Origin: Scedosporium boydii
Lineage: Eukaryota; Ascomycota; Sordariomycetes; Microascales; Microascaceae
Assembly: GCA_002221725.1 (NCBI GenBank)
Contig: NJFT01000032.1
Location: 186,001 to 250,000 of the forward strand
Length of the DNA stretch: 64,000 nucleotides
Direction: 5' to 3'
The position numbers and the translations under genes are program-made. Below, piece after piece: positions 22,323 through 35,200 of this stretch. Positions within the stretch are counted from its first letter, which is position 1. The number at the start of each line of letters is the position of its first letter. A model generated the notes under the pieces. It was not told the origin of the DNA, did not search any database, and worked only from the letters and a program-made list of their open reading frames with translations.

Positions 22323-25300
22323 ATGAAAGTAATCGACGACGGTTTCGAGGCCCTCCTCGAGCCGTTCTACAACGGCAAGAGCCTCAGCGATCCCATCTCC
22401 ACCAAGGAGGACAAGTTCCAACTGCTCCCCGCCTTCCTCAAGGTCAAGGGTCTGGTGAAGCAGCATATTGACTCATACAACTTTTTCGTCGAGCAGGGGA
22501 TCAAGGACATTGTTCGCGCCAACTCGAGGATTAAGAGTGATGTCGAGAGCCGGTTTCTTCTCGAGTGAGTACTAAATCTGAGCCAATTGTTTTTCTTTCT
22601 CTCTTTTTTCTTTGTCTCTAACACTTTAAATCACAGATTCACAGATATTCGAGTCCTCACGCCGCGCCGCGTAGACTTCGTCGACTACCGATGCGACAAT
22701 GAAATCACCCCCATGGAATGTCGCCTCCGCGACATGACCTACGCCGCCCCCATGGTCGTCGACATCGCCTACATCCGCGACAAGACCCGAGTCATCAAAA
22801 AGGACGTGCCCCTAGGCCGCATGCCCATTATGCTCAAGAGTGCAAAGTGCCGCCTCGCCGGAGCCAACAATGCGCAGATGGAGGCCATGAACGAGTGTCC
22901 GCTGGACCCCGGTGGCTACTTCATCATCGGCGGGACGGAAAAGGTCATTTTGATCCAGGAGCAGCTGAGCAAGAACCGAGTCATTGTCGAGGCGGACGAG
23001 AAGAACCAGATTATTCAGGCGTCGGTTACCAGTTCGACGCATGAGCGCAAGTCTAAGACGTATGTTAGGCTCAAGAAGGAGCGCATATACTTGACTCATA
23101 ACGTCTTAGTGGAGGATGTGCCGATTATTATTGTGCTCAAGGCCCTCAGCGGACTGTCCGATGCGGATATCGTGAATCTGGTAGCTGGTTCCAACTCTAA
23201 GCTGCAGGACGATTTCCTAGTCAACTTTGAGGAGGCGACAAAGGCCGGCATCATCAGCCAGCAGGATGCCCTCGAGTACATCGGTTCCAAGGTCAAGATG
23301 GGTTCGAGGAGGGGTCAATTCGGATCCCAGCCCCGAAGGAACCACGCGGAAGAAGCCCTCGACGTGCTCGCCAATCTAGTAGTCGCCCATGTGCCTGTCA
23401 CCGGGCTCGAGTCCAACACCAAGGCGGTCTACCTTGCCCTGATGGCGCGGCGCGTGCTCCTCGCTGCGCGCGACCCGCGTCTCGTCGATGATAGGGACTT
23501 CGTCGGAAACAAGCGACTCGAACTTGCCGGCCAGATGTTGACGCTCCTTTTTGAAGACTTGTTCAAGAGGTTCACGAGCGAGGTCAAGCTCAACATCGAC
23601 AAGTTCCTTAAAAAGAACAACCAGGCCGTGGCGTTGGATCCGGCGAATATGATTCGCAACCACGCCAATACCATCGGCCAGGGCCTCAACCGAGCTATCC
23701 AGACGGGAAACTGGACGGTAAAGCGATTCAACATGAACAGGGTCGGTGTGACCCACGTTCTCAGTCGCCTCAGTTACATCAGCGCTCTCGGAATGATGAC
23801 TCGTATTAGCAGTCAGTTCGAGAAGACGAGGAAGGTCAGCGGTCCTCGAGCTCTTCAGCCCTCCCAGTGGGGTATGCTCTGCACATCAGATACCCCCGAA
23901 GGCGAGGCTTGCGGTCTCGTGAAGAACCTTGCGCTGATGACTCACATTACTACTAATGATGATGAGGAACCGGTGCTTGAGGGAATCTTCATGGATGACG
24001 ATGTGGATTCCCTCAAGACCATTGGCGGACAGGACCTACATGATAAGGTCCATGTAATTCACCTGAATGGTACACCTATTGCAACTACGAAAACTCCAGA
24101 CACCGTCACGGCGAGGCTTCGGCGTCTCAGGCGGAAGGGCGCCATCTCGCCGTTCGTCAGCGTCCACACCAATTCTCACTACAATGCAGTCCATATCGCC
24201 ACGGACGAAGGGCGTATCTGCCGACCCTACATAATTGTCACGAACAAAAAGTCGAGGCTAAAGCCCCAGCATCTCCGCCTCCTCCAGCTGGGGAAAGTCG
24301 AGTTCGATGATTTCCTCAAACACGGCGTAGTGGAGTACTTGGACGTCAACGAAATGAATGACTCGTTGGTCGCCATCGAAGAGTCCGACATTACTAGAGC
24401 CCACACCCACCTAGAGATTGAGCCCTTTACCATCCTCGGAGCCGTCGCAGGTCTCATTCCCTTCCCTCACCACAACCAATCTCCCCGAAATACGTATCAA
24501 TGTGCTATGGGTAAACAAGCCATTGGAGCCATTGCATACAACCAATTCAACAGGATCGACACGCTGTTGTACACGCTCGTCTATCCCCAGCGTCCTATGG
24601 TGATCAGCAAGACTATAGAGCTGATCCACTACGACAAGCTTCCCGCCGGACAGAACGCCACCGTCGTCGTCATGTCCTATTCGGGTTACGATATCGAGGA
24701 CGCGCTCGTGCTCAACAAGGCCGCCATCGACCGCGGCTACGGACGCTGCCAAGTCTTCCGCAAGTATACGACGGAGCTTCAAAAGTACCCCAACGGCCGC
24801 CGCGAGCAGCTCGGCAGGCCTCCGCGGGACGACGGTTCGGGCGGCGCCGCCGGCGTGCGCGAGGGTAAGTACAACGCGCTGGACGCCGACGGGCTCGCCA
24901 CCGTCGGGTACCGCATCAAGGCGGGCGAGACCATGATCATGAAGCAGACGCCGCTGGACCTGGCAACGACGGGCATAGGCCTCGACCGCGGCCCCAGCGA
25001 GTTCCGGGACTCGTCGATTAACTACAAGATCGCGGACCCGGCCTACATCGACAAGGTCATGCTGTCGCACACGGAGAAGGAGACGACGGTCATCAAGATC
25101 CAGACGCGGCAGACTCGACGGCCCGAGCTGGGCGACAAGTTCTCCTCGCGCCACGGACAGAAGGGAGTCGTCGGCATCATCGTCGACCAGGAAGACCTGC
25201 CCTTCTCGGACCAGGGCATCGTGCCGGATATGATTATGAACCCCCACGGTTTCCCCTCCCGAATGACGGTCGGAAAGCTCCTCGAGTGCCTCACTGGCAA

Positions 25301-25871
25301 AGCCTCGATCATCCACGGACGCAAAGACTACGGCTACGGCGACGCCTTCCGCTCCCACCCTGTCGAGGAGATGAGCCAAGTCCTCATCGACCACGGCTTC
25401 TCGTGGGAAGGCAAAGACTACTTCACCTCGGGCGTCACCGGCGAGCCCCTCGAAGCCTACATCTTCAACGGCCCCATCTACTACCAGCGCCTCAAGCACA
25501 TGGTCCAAGACAAGATGCACTCCCGCGCCCGCGGCCCCCGCGCCATCCTAACCCGCCAGCCCACGGAGGGTCGTTCGCGCGACGGCGGTCTCCGCCTCGG
25601 CGAAATGGAGCGCGACTGCCTCATCGCGTACGGCGCTTCGCAGCTCCTTCTCGAGCGGCTCATGATCAGCTCGGACGCCGTCGACATCGACATCTGTCAG
25701 GAGTGCGGGCTCTTCGGGTATAAGGGGTATTGTCATACGTGTAGGAGCACGGCGAGCGTTACGAAGATGACGATGCCTTATGCAGCCAAGTTGCTTGTGC
25801 AGGAGTTGATTAGTATGAATGTTGGGGTCAGGTTGAAGTTGGAGGATGAGTTTCCGCATCCGAAGAGGTGA
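22323..25871 (+). CDS. RPC2: RNA polymerase III second-largest subunit (Rpc2/Ret1)
   Basis: Two exons: 22323-22564 and 22637-25871, intron 22565-22636 (72 bases), 1158 residues, against 1149 for yeast Ret1. The N-terminal LLPAFLKVKGLVKQHIDSYNFFVEQGIKDIV is diagnostic for the Pol III paralogue over Rpb2 or Rpa135 (quoted in part as LLPAFLKVKGLVKQH). Other signatures are CPLDPGGYFIIGGTEKV, PRALQPSQWGMLC, TPEGEACGLVKNL, the active-site GYDIEDALVLNK, the bridge region DKFSSRHGQKG, and a C-terminal zinc ribbon CxxCGLFGYKGYCxxC. The protein is one half of the Pol III active centre, which transcribes tRNA and 5S rRNA genes. The start is the ATG that leaves a short N terminus; some relatives have a longer one, so a small upstream exon is possible but not seen. 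A tRNA gene, its own class of target, lies 380 bases upstream. Confidence 0.97.
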
Positions 25872-28800
25872 GCGGAAGAGTGGGTTTTCTGTCTATATGT
25901 ATTGGGCGCTGTTGGTTTCTTTGATCTATCGTGTAGCATAGTATTAGGCGAATGATGTTTATGATCGGGATTTGGTTCTTCCTTTACTTGTGATGGCTAG
26001 TTGTTAAGTTTCGAGTAGCTACTGTCCATCTCTGAACGTAGTCTCATTACTTAGGGGAACTTATAATAAGATGTAGTTTCTCACCACTCAACAGCATTGA
26101 TTCTAACCAACCTCGAGCTTCCAACCAACCGCGAAGAAATGACCGGCTCCTCCTATATTACGCCGGTATATTCTGAACCAGGATAGCGCGGCTAACCTGG
26201 AAATTTCAACAAAAAGGGAGAAAATTTACGTGGAAATTCATATTAATCATTATCAACAAACTACTTTAGTTTTCCTGCAGTTTGGTTACCTTGGAGGCTG
26301 GATCTAAAAGCGTGGCAAAACCTTTACGCCACCAAATCTCTTATATCCGAGTTCATAAGGAGAAAAGAAAAAAGTCAATTGCAACAGGCGAAAGAAAACA
26401 AAAGGGCTGTCGTCATTTCTAGAGATTTTGTGTTTGATTGGCGGCTGACCCGCTCGGTGAAATTGTTCCAAACCTCCCCTTCTTTTTCTTCCATTCTCCT
26501 TCTCTAAATTCACCAAGTGGAACGGGGACGCCGTGTTTGCTTGGATGGAAATAGTTTGTTCCGGGGGAATGGGAAACCATTTCTCTGGCCGGGTAAATGC
26601 GAACAAAGCCCCAAGATTCTTCCTCTCTTTACATGTTTCGTTTTGGAAGAGAATTGCTGGGGGAGTCGCGCCCGGGGATCTTAGAGGGAAAACTTACGAT
26701 TTTGATATCATAGATCAATCCCCTTTTCGTTGTTGGGCTTTGTTTAGGCGTTCCTCAGCTCCAGCGCCTGATGCGGGGGAGGGCACGGGACCGGGGATGA
26801 TCTCCCCCGATGTTCGGGGCTCGTTGATGCAGAGAGGTGCAATGAAAAGAGGGGGAAGCAACTGATTTTAATTGCACATCTTTTATTCGAGGAGAGGAAT
26901 GGAGTCTGCTTGTCGCAGACCCGTTAGGCGGGAACCCGAGATTATGATTCAAGATGTCGCAGATTCGATTTGTCTCGTTCTGCTGGTCGGGTCGACTAAT
27001 ATCGTACAAAGTAATTAGATGCGGCTTTCCATCTCATCTCTTCAGGAGCTAGCCAGCTGGACCAGAGCCAGGCTCCCACCGAAGAGAAGGGGGGGAAATG
27101 TCATCTCGTTCCGTCAATGGGCAAAATTGGAAGAGGGACGGGTCTCGGGCCAATCAGGATCCGCAGGTACTCCCAAATCGTGTGTCCTCGTACGAAAGAG
27201 AAACAGTCTGATTATTATTAGCGAATGGCCACCAGGTGGGCGGGTAGATGTGATGATTTGATGGTAGATTGACCTGATGCTATTATTGGCAGACCTGAAC
27301 AGAGACTTGGTGCGTGAGCTGTACTCACTGACTTGTATTACGTCCGGTCCAGCTCAGACTCGGCGTGGCGTCTCGCTTTTTGACTTTGATCAAAGTGTCA
27401 TTTAACATCCTCAGCCCGACCATCTCACTGGAACGTGTTCCAGGGGCTTCCAATCGTTCTAGTGCACTATCGAATTCGACTTCGGTCGAACCGCAAAGTA
27501 AATTGGGACTTTATTCTGAGAGTCCAGTGAGCATTGATAGCCAGCAGTAGTAGATCGAGCTGGTGTTAGTTCTCTCCTCGTCATTTAGCAAAAAAGGTAC
27601 CACTCGAGCACTCCAGAATAGATGCACACCGAGCATGGACCAGACCCGGTTGATGCTGGCCAAGTCTTTTGCCTGTGCGTGGCCGAGACCAACTGCAAGT
27701 GCATGTCGTTATCGCTTCGCAAGGGAAAAGGGCCCTTCGATGTCTGCCTTAGGAACAGACCCGCATCAGTAGCCGCCACAGCAACACACGGATGTTTTTT
27801 CCCTTTTTTTCTTTTCCCACTACCTCAACAGGGTCCGCAGAGACACGCTCCGACTCCGCTTCAGATCGCTCACCGCCTCCCCCAAGGCTAGATCCTGAGG
27901 CAGCGGCGTGGTATTACAGCAGCGGCTAGCCTGCAAGTGAAGGACCGTTGAGCGGGGGAGTTAGTTTCCTTGCCTAAGAAAGAGGGGTTGGGCCAAAGCG
28001 AATGGAGGCAAATCACATAGATGATTTGGAAATGCCGTTCGGCTTCTTTGTGCGGTGGAGGGTTTGTTTTTTCTTGTTCCTCATTGTTTTTTTTTGTCTT
28101 AGGACTCGAAACCCTAACTCGCCTTGTCTCTACCGATGCGTCCTTCGTAGAATTTTCCTCGGTGACTCAGATCTCATTTCTCCACCTGCACAGTCCCGAT
28201 CCGTCGTATAAGCCGTGCCCTGCCCTGCCCTGGCCCTGTTGAGAGCTGGAGTTTCAGTTGATGGCTTGATGGCTTCCAGATGCAGCGGTGAGCAAAAGTG
28301 GCAGTCAAGCAAGCTTGAATGGGTGGCATAGCGTATGTGCGTGAGGACGTGTACGAAGGATATCCTCATAATTGTCTTCACCCTTGCTTTCGTGGCGACT
28401 TTTGAGACCTGCGAGTTGTCAATCGACACATCAATTGATGTTCTGGTCCCCGTCTTCAAAGGGGATTGGCGAGATGCAGTCCACTCCTCCCCGAGCAGGC
28501 TTTGAACTGATCAACATCGACCAACATTGACAGTGCAAACAAAGCATGAAAAAGAGAACCGAAGAAGCACGAGTTGTTCAGCCACAGCAGCTAGTGTGTT
28601 ATGTGATGGCATTCCCAGTAATATCCTAATAATATAAGCTTCTGCAATCAAGCACACCAAAAAGAAAGTTGTGACGAGATCACCGCCTCGGAACAATAAA
28701 CAAGGGGGCCTTTCTGCCGATCAAGAAGCTTCGAAAGAACAACGGGTCCCCTCTCCATTTTTGTTTCATCTCGTGTTAATATCCCATCGTTGATGTCTGG

Positions 28801-31800
28801 AGGGATTTCTTTGGCTGCATGGGGGGAGGCTTGGGAAGGGCAGGGCATGGGCCAGTTGTTGAAACGTCAGCCTGTCGAATCCGCATGCTCGGGCCGGCCT
28901 CGAATTGCTGAGATCGAGCCCCTGAATCGCTGGGATCACAAGCTAAACTGGGCCTGGCTGGTTCTTTCCCGGCAGCCAGGCCAGGCAAGCCATGTGCCGC
29001 ACAGTGCTCCAAGTGCTCCTTCCTCTCTTCCCTCCCACCTTCTGAAGAAAGAACCAGGGCTGGTGGGGATGGAAAGCGTGGGTGGGCATGAGCAAGGGGT
29101 GAAAAAAGAGTGGGAAGGAGGTTCACTGATGTACCCAGTACCCAATACGCGCCGCTAGAGAGCGGAGCTTGGCTTACGCTGTACTGTGTACTCATGCACC
29201 TGCAGGCGGACTGTGGGAACATTGCGAGCCGGCCACCTTCTAGCAGCCACCCCAAAAGTCCCTGTTACATAAGGCGCCCGGACATAGAGAGTGAAGGGCA
29301 GAATTAGCACCAGTGTTGATCGTAGTTCTTGCCCTTTAACCTTGCTGGGGCTAGTTTGCCAGAAAGACAAAAGTAGCAATCAGTCCTGTATTAAATTATG
29401 TGATCTCGGAACTGACGACTTGCGGACAAAGTCGCAGTTGATGGATCCTGCTCTCATTGCGCTTGTGCCTGACCACGAGACGGTGGGTGCCCGATAGTAC
29501 AGATGAAGGCCGGAAAACGGAAGACTTGCGTCAATGATGCCGGCGCACAAAGAAGGCATTACGAAGGACGCTTCTCCGTCGTACTTCGTATAATTATCCT
29601 ACTCCTGAAGAGAGGAAGACTTAGGATGTACACTACATAAAACAAGTTTACTGAGCCGTCTTCACCTTCCGTTCTGACCACTGACTTCCTCACTACTACT
29701 TCGTACTGCGAGTGTACTTCGTCACTTCAAAGTTCCTGAGCTGGCGCCAAGGTAATTGCTGCCTCCTGGAGATATTTCCAGAAACAAGCAGGCACCTTCT
29801 TAGCGGCTGGCGAAACCAGACTACATACACGATGGAGTACAAAAATGTGACTTGCGAGGAAGCGGCGCTTGCGGACCCTGCAGCATTTTGCGCCTTCGCC
29901 TTCCATTGAGTCTCAATCCCACTTGTTCCTCCGTCCTCCATCTTGTAAAGTAGTTAGTTCAGTTCAAGCGGTGGAAACCATCTCCACATTTGGAATCCTG
30001 CTCCTACGGCCAGCGCTGTTTCGTAAATTTTTTTTTCTCTCTTTTAGTTAATTATTTTTTTCTTATGATTTTTTTTTCTTTTATTATTAATACTTCGTTA
30101 TGCACATCGGAGACGGGTACTGACGTCCCAAGCAGATTTTCCTGTGGCTGGATTGATGCAATAAACCGTGGGACCCGACTGTCGCATCCAGTCCGTGCCA
30201 TTGTGACAGAGCAACACTTGCAGAGGTACATGTCCATATTGCAGTTACTCATCCCATCATAGCGCTGTCGGAGGAGCCTGAAGTACACTACATCAATACT
30301 CTATACAATGCCATTGTATCAAGATGAGGAAAGTCGTCAAGCTCCTGAGTAATAATACAACGATTCTTCCCAGCAGCGGCAGGTTTAGTTGGGTACACAG
30401 TACGCTTCCCACTGACATTTTTTGCCCTTTTTTATTGAGCACACACATCAATTATTGATTGATTGCTTCGGAAAACTACCTTGGATGCAAGGAACCTCCG
30501 GTACCTAAAATACAATTTGTACCCGCTAGGCGAAAGGAACATTGAAGGAAAAATTGGGTTGAAAAGCGCGAAGAAGGACCCAAGGACCAAGGACCTTCCA
30601 AGTCCAGTTCAGTACGAAGTACGCAACTGAAGGACCGAACACACAGCCTGCAACGCCAGGCAATCGCGACCGAGAGTGCAAGGAGCGAAGGACGAAACAA
30701 ACCTCCCAAACTATTACTATTGTCAACCCGTCCACACCAGCCTTGGGCGATTCTCGTTCTCCTCTCTTCACCTCAATCTCTCTCACTCCCTCACTCTCGC
30801 CCTCACTCTCGCGCTTCCCTCCTCCCGATCTATTCTACCCCTCCTCTATAAGCTTCGTAATCTCTCGAGGCTTGTGTGTTTTATTCTCTGTGTATTCTGT
30901 GTCGTGTGTGCTGTGCGATTTTCATTCTTCCTTTTTTTTTCCTGCCACGCTATTTCGTCTCCCTCCCGCCCTAGTCTGTTCGCTTCTTTCCCCCCTTGGC
31001 TTTCCAGGGTTTGCGACGTGTGAAGATTATACCTAGGAATTCCAACTTGCCTCGGTGGTTTGGTTGGTTTGTACGTTGAAAACAGAAAGGGAGTCGAGGC
31101 AAGACACTTGACGAAAAAAGGTGAGTCTTGGTCTTGGCTTTCTCTGGCATCATTACCTTCCATACGTTCCACTCCGCTACGCTGCACTGCACTGCACTGC
31201 AATTCACTACAAATTCCTGCACGGGCATGGAATGGATTTGAAGCGCAGGCGTACAGAGGTCTGCCTCCATGCTTCAATCAGATCCATCCCAAAATCCCCG
31301 CCCCCTCATATTGCCCCCATGCCACTCCTCCCACTCCCACTCACTCCCACTGCCACTACCACTGCCCCGGCTGCTGCCCCTGGCCGTGTCTAAGGGTTAC
31401 CCAACATTCTGCGGCCCTGGCTACGAAGTAGTATGCTATCCTCGCTTGGGTTTCTCTATCTGCACCTCCCCTTTCGTTCCTTTTTCCCATTACTTGATCC
31501 TGCCCTGGCCACTACAAACCCTGGTCTGCGCCACAAGAGGATATTCGAACGTTCCTGGAGGGGGTGAAGTGACAGCTCGGCACGCCTCCTCAAACCCCAT
31601 CGTAGTCCCGCCGCACGACGCAACTCGTCCCCTCTTTTTTTTTTCGCACACACTCTCACTTGCGAATCTCCTCCCAAAAATTACGAGACTCTGGGTTGGG
31701 TCATACTCTTCGCCAATTCTCGAAGCAGCCTAGGTATTCCATCTTCGACCTTTGTTCAGTTGGCGGAAACCAAGCAGCGCTGCGGACCGTGTGTGTTCTT

Positions 31801-32240
31801 TGTCTCAGCTCAGCCCGTCATCTCACTCATCCGTGGCCCAAGTGCCGACCTCGAAACGTACACCAATACGGGAAATCTACCCCCCAGCTCCAGCAGCAAC
31901 CCAACTTTCCATTCCCCAGTCTTCGGATCCGCGAAATCATTCCTCGCTCCATCGCGTTTCCTCGCGTTACGCCCGAATACCTCTTTTCGACAGGCCCTGC
32001 GACCATTTCCCCCCATTCGTGCTTCCGCTGCCCCTCTCATCGCTGCCAGCACCGCCTTCTAGAGTACCTCTGGGTGTCGCTTACTGACCGGTGCCAACTC
32101 GAGTTGTTGTAACAGTAATATAGAAACGCCCTGAATCCGACCTCTTGCCTACCGAGCGTGTACGAGTCGCAGCGATCGATGTTTTAGTAGAAATATAAGA
32201 AAGACAGAAAAGAAGGAAAGAAAAAGGCGGAAAATCAAAG
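25872..32240. other. 6.4-kb gene-free region upstream of PUF4
   Basis: No supported gene on either strand; the open frames are under about 160 codons, overlap one another and show no family traits. T-rich and A-rich runs lie near 30029-30090. Five perfect TACTTCGTA/TACGAAGTA words fall at 29582, 29697, 30613 and 31422 and, with one mismatch, 30091. The last 1.5 kb (about 30740-32240) is strongly C/T-rich and is likely promoter and long 5' leader of the PUF gene. A possible leader intron donor GGTGAGTC sits at about 31119. No relic of a transposase or reverse transcriptase was noticed. Confidence 0.4.
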
Positions 32241-35200
32241 ATGGATGACCTACGATATGTCCGAAACGACCCGGCGTTTAATGGCCTTGTCTCACCTCCG
32301 CGGAATGGTTCTCGCCTCCCGCAACCCGTCACCCATGATGCTCGAACCTCCCTACCTCGTCGCTTCACCACTGAGTCCGGGCGTGTACCAACATTGTCTT
32401 CACTTACAGCCCCGCGTGGCCCTGACCAGGCTCAGGATTATGCATCCGTACGTCGCTTTTGCCCCTCCGTCCCTACTTTCCTCCCCACCGTGGCCGCGTA
32501 GCTAGTCCCATGGGCACGAGCCGGACTTTTGGGTTGGCAGTGGATCAGGTTGGTCTATAACGGACTTTTTGCCTTCCATCACCGCCTCTCCCGTCTGCGC
32601 ATCAGTGTTCGTCGAGCTGCTGGCACTGGCGCTGGCCGAGAATGCTTCTAGGGGATCATAGGCCTGTTATTATTTTGCTGGTTTTTTTTTCCCTTCTTTT
32701 TCGGGATCATTTGAGCTGACTTGGGCCTCGTTTCTTCTAGACATATCACAAAGTCCAATTGGTATGTCGTAAACCCGTCGCCACCGCACCGAACGGCGCG
32801 GGGCACCTCGGACTCCAGAATCTGTTGCCCATTGACAATCGCCAATCCCAGACTGCCCACAGCTTCGGCTTGGGTCCAGGCCAAACCCGTTTCGACATAA
32901 GACAAGGAAGACTGACGGCCGGACAGCTAGAGAAGAAGAAGCAGGAATATGAAATGATTAGGGAGCAAAAACGGCGATTCGAGGTTGAGCTTCAAAAGCA
33001 TGAGCAGGAGCTTGCGCAGATGCAAGAGGACCTAAGAGGTCCCCTGGCCGGCCATCAGTCCGAACCTACCACACCTCCCGAGTACCGCGATACCTCGAGC
33101 GCCTTCCCCTCCATCTTTTCCCGTCCTAACAGATACTCGACCTCGAGCCTCACCTCCCCGCCTGGGCTCTTCAACCGCCCGGGTCGATCGGGCTCCCAAC
33201 TAGCTTCACCCCAGTCTGGTCTCCTCCAGAACCGTAGCCGGTTCGGATCGGAATTGCCTTCGTGGTCCGTTCCCGGATCGAGGAGGGGCAGTGACGAGGA
33301 TGAGAAGGAAGAGGCTGTTCGACAGGACCCTACTAGCCATAGGTCAACAAACGCGTAAGTTCCCGATATAACCCCAATCTTCTCACGCTTTTTGGATGGT
33401 TGGGCGTGTGGTTGTTTGTTTGTGGCGCTAGAAGGGGGGGCCGCCCGGCTGCGATTCTGCCCTTTTTCGGACTACGGACGGGTAGCAGGCTGGACTGGAC
33501 TCATCTCAAAAGGAAGCCCTCTGTTTGATATATCCGGGAAAAGGGGGAAAAAAGGGCCACCCGATGGATGTTAACTGATGTCGATTAGTCTTCACCGGTA
33601 CTCCATGCCAGTCACAAGGTCCCGTAACGGGCTCTATGACCTGGGCAATCTCGATGGTACAAACACGACTCGCTTCCTCTTTGGCGACGACGACTTGGGA
33701 GATTCAAAGCTTACTGCAACGACCACAGCTGACGACTTCCCTACCCTTGTTCGACGGGATGATCCATTGGTAAGCCTATGACTCCCCTGTTGCTTGTTTT
33801 CGTTTGCGGTTTTTCTTTCGTTATTTTTGAGCGCCATCCGTCCATCATTCGGCACGAGGCAGGTGCCTTGGGAGCATTCGAGGAATCCAAACATTGGCCC
33901 AGTGGGACCTTCCACGGGAGCTACCCGTCATTCATTCATTTCTTTCCTATTCACTCCAGTGGGCCCTTGATTCAAGAATTGTAAATCATTGGAAGTCATG
34001 TCACTGCCCGTGCCCTTCCTCAATCAGCTATTCAGTGCCAATATTCACGTTTTGTCTGGCCTTCCTCCTCTCCAAGCATAAATACCCAGCAAACAGCGGA
34101 TCCTCCTCCAGCTTTCCTTTCACACAAACCTAACAAACTTTGTTCAATCTCAACATCGTCCCCAACCTGCTGAGAACTTATGAACCCTCTTTCTACCCCG
34201 AACCCTTCATCCTAACACACTCCCCCATCTTTCTCGTGTACTTCTTTTCATCTTAACTACCAAGGCACTCTATTGAAACTCGCACAATATTCCAACATCT
34301 GAGATCACTAATGTCGTCTCCTTCTCCTCCTGAGCAGGGCCTCGCCGCCATTGGCTCTGGTCAACTTAATGGCACCCCTTCCGCGAAGTCAACAAACTCG
34401 CTTCGCCACTCACTCGACCTCAAGTACCTCAGCGACGCCGGGTCTGAGACAGGCAACTCTATCCACAGCTCTTCTACCAACCACGTCATGGCCACTCCTC
34501 CGAAGTTGCAGAGTTCGTTCTCCACTGGAGACGTGACCGCTCCAAAGGCTGGTTCTACCAGCCAGAGCTACGGCAGCCCCAACAACCATGCCCAGCAGCA
34601 TTTCCACAACCACAACGCTAGCCTCGGTCGCTTCCCCGCCGGTCCTATTGCTGGCCGTCACTCTCGCGAGTTGTCGAACGACGCCAACTCGCCTGCATCG
34701 TCGCGCGACCAGTCTTCCGGCTACCCTTCGATTCAGTCGACCCTCCAGGGCAGTGCTGCGCCCTTTGGCCCCAACATGGTCGCCCCTACCCATAGTCTCA
34801 ATTCCAGCATCAGTGCTCCTGTCGGCTCTGGCGCAATGAATTACCCCTACTACGCTGCTGGCACCTATGTGCCTAATGCTGGAGGCCCTCCTGCCACCTC
34901 TGCCCCTAACGCCTATGGCGTTCCCATCTTGACCATGGGTCTTCAGAACATGGGCCTCAACAACTACCCCAACGGCAGCTACAACGGTGCTTACGCTCCT
35001 CCTAGCTACCAAGGTTCCTCGCAGCATCAGCGCGACAGCCAGGCTCGTGTGATTCAGCACCGTCGCCAACTTGATAACGAAGGTATGTTTTTGTTGTTTC
35101 TGTCTCTGTCTCTACTCTTTTCCCTCCCCCTAACGTCTCTTTCCTCTTGGAATGCAGAAGAAAGTACTCACGAAGATATTCGTACTAATTCTTATCCCGT

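Noticed and set aside
24411..25520. A 369-codon open frame on the minus strand
   Set aside because: It is antisense to RPC2 and has the same kind of shadow composition, with no motif of its own.
30029..30090. T-rich tract as a possible transposon poly-T end
   Set aside because: No target-site duplication, terminal repeat or transposase trace is found near it.
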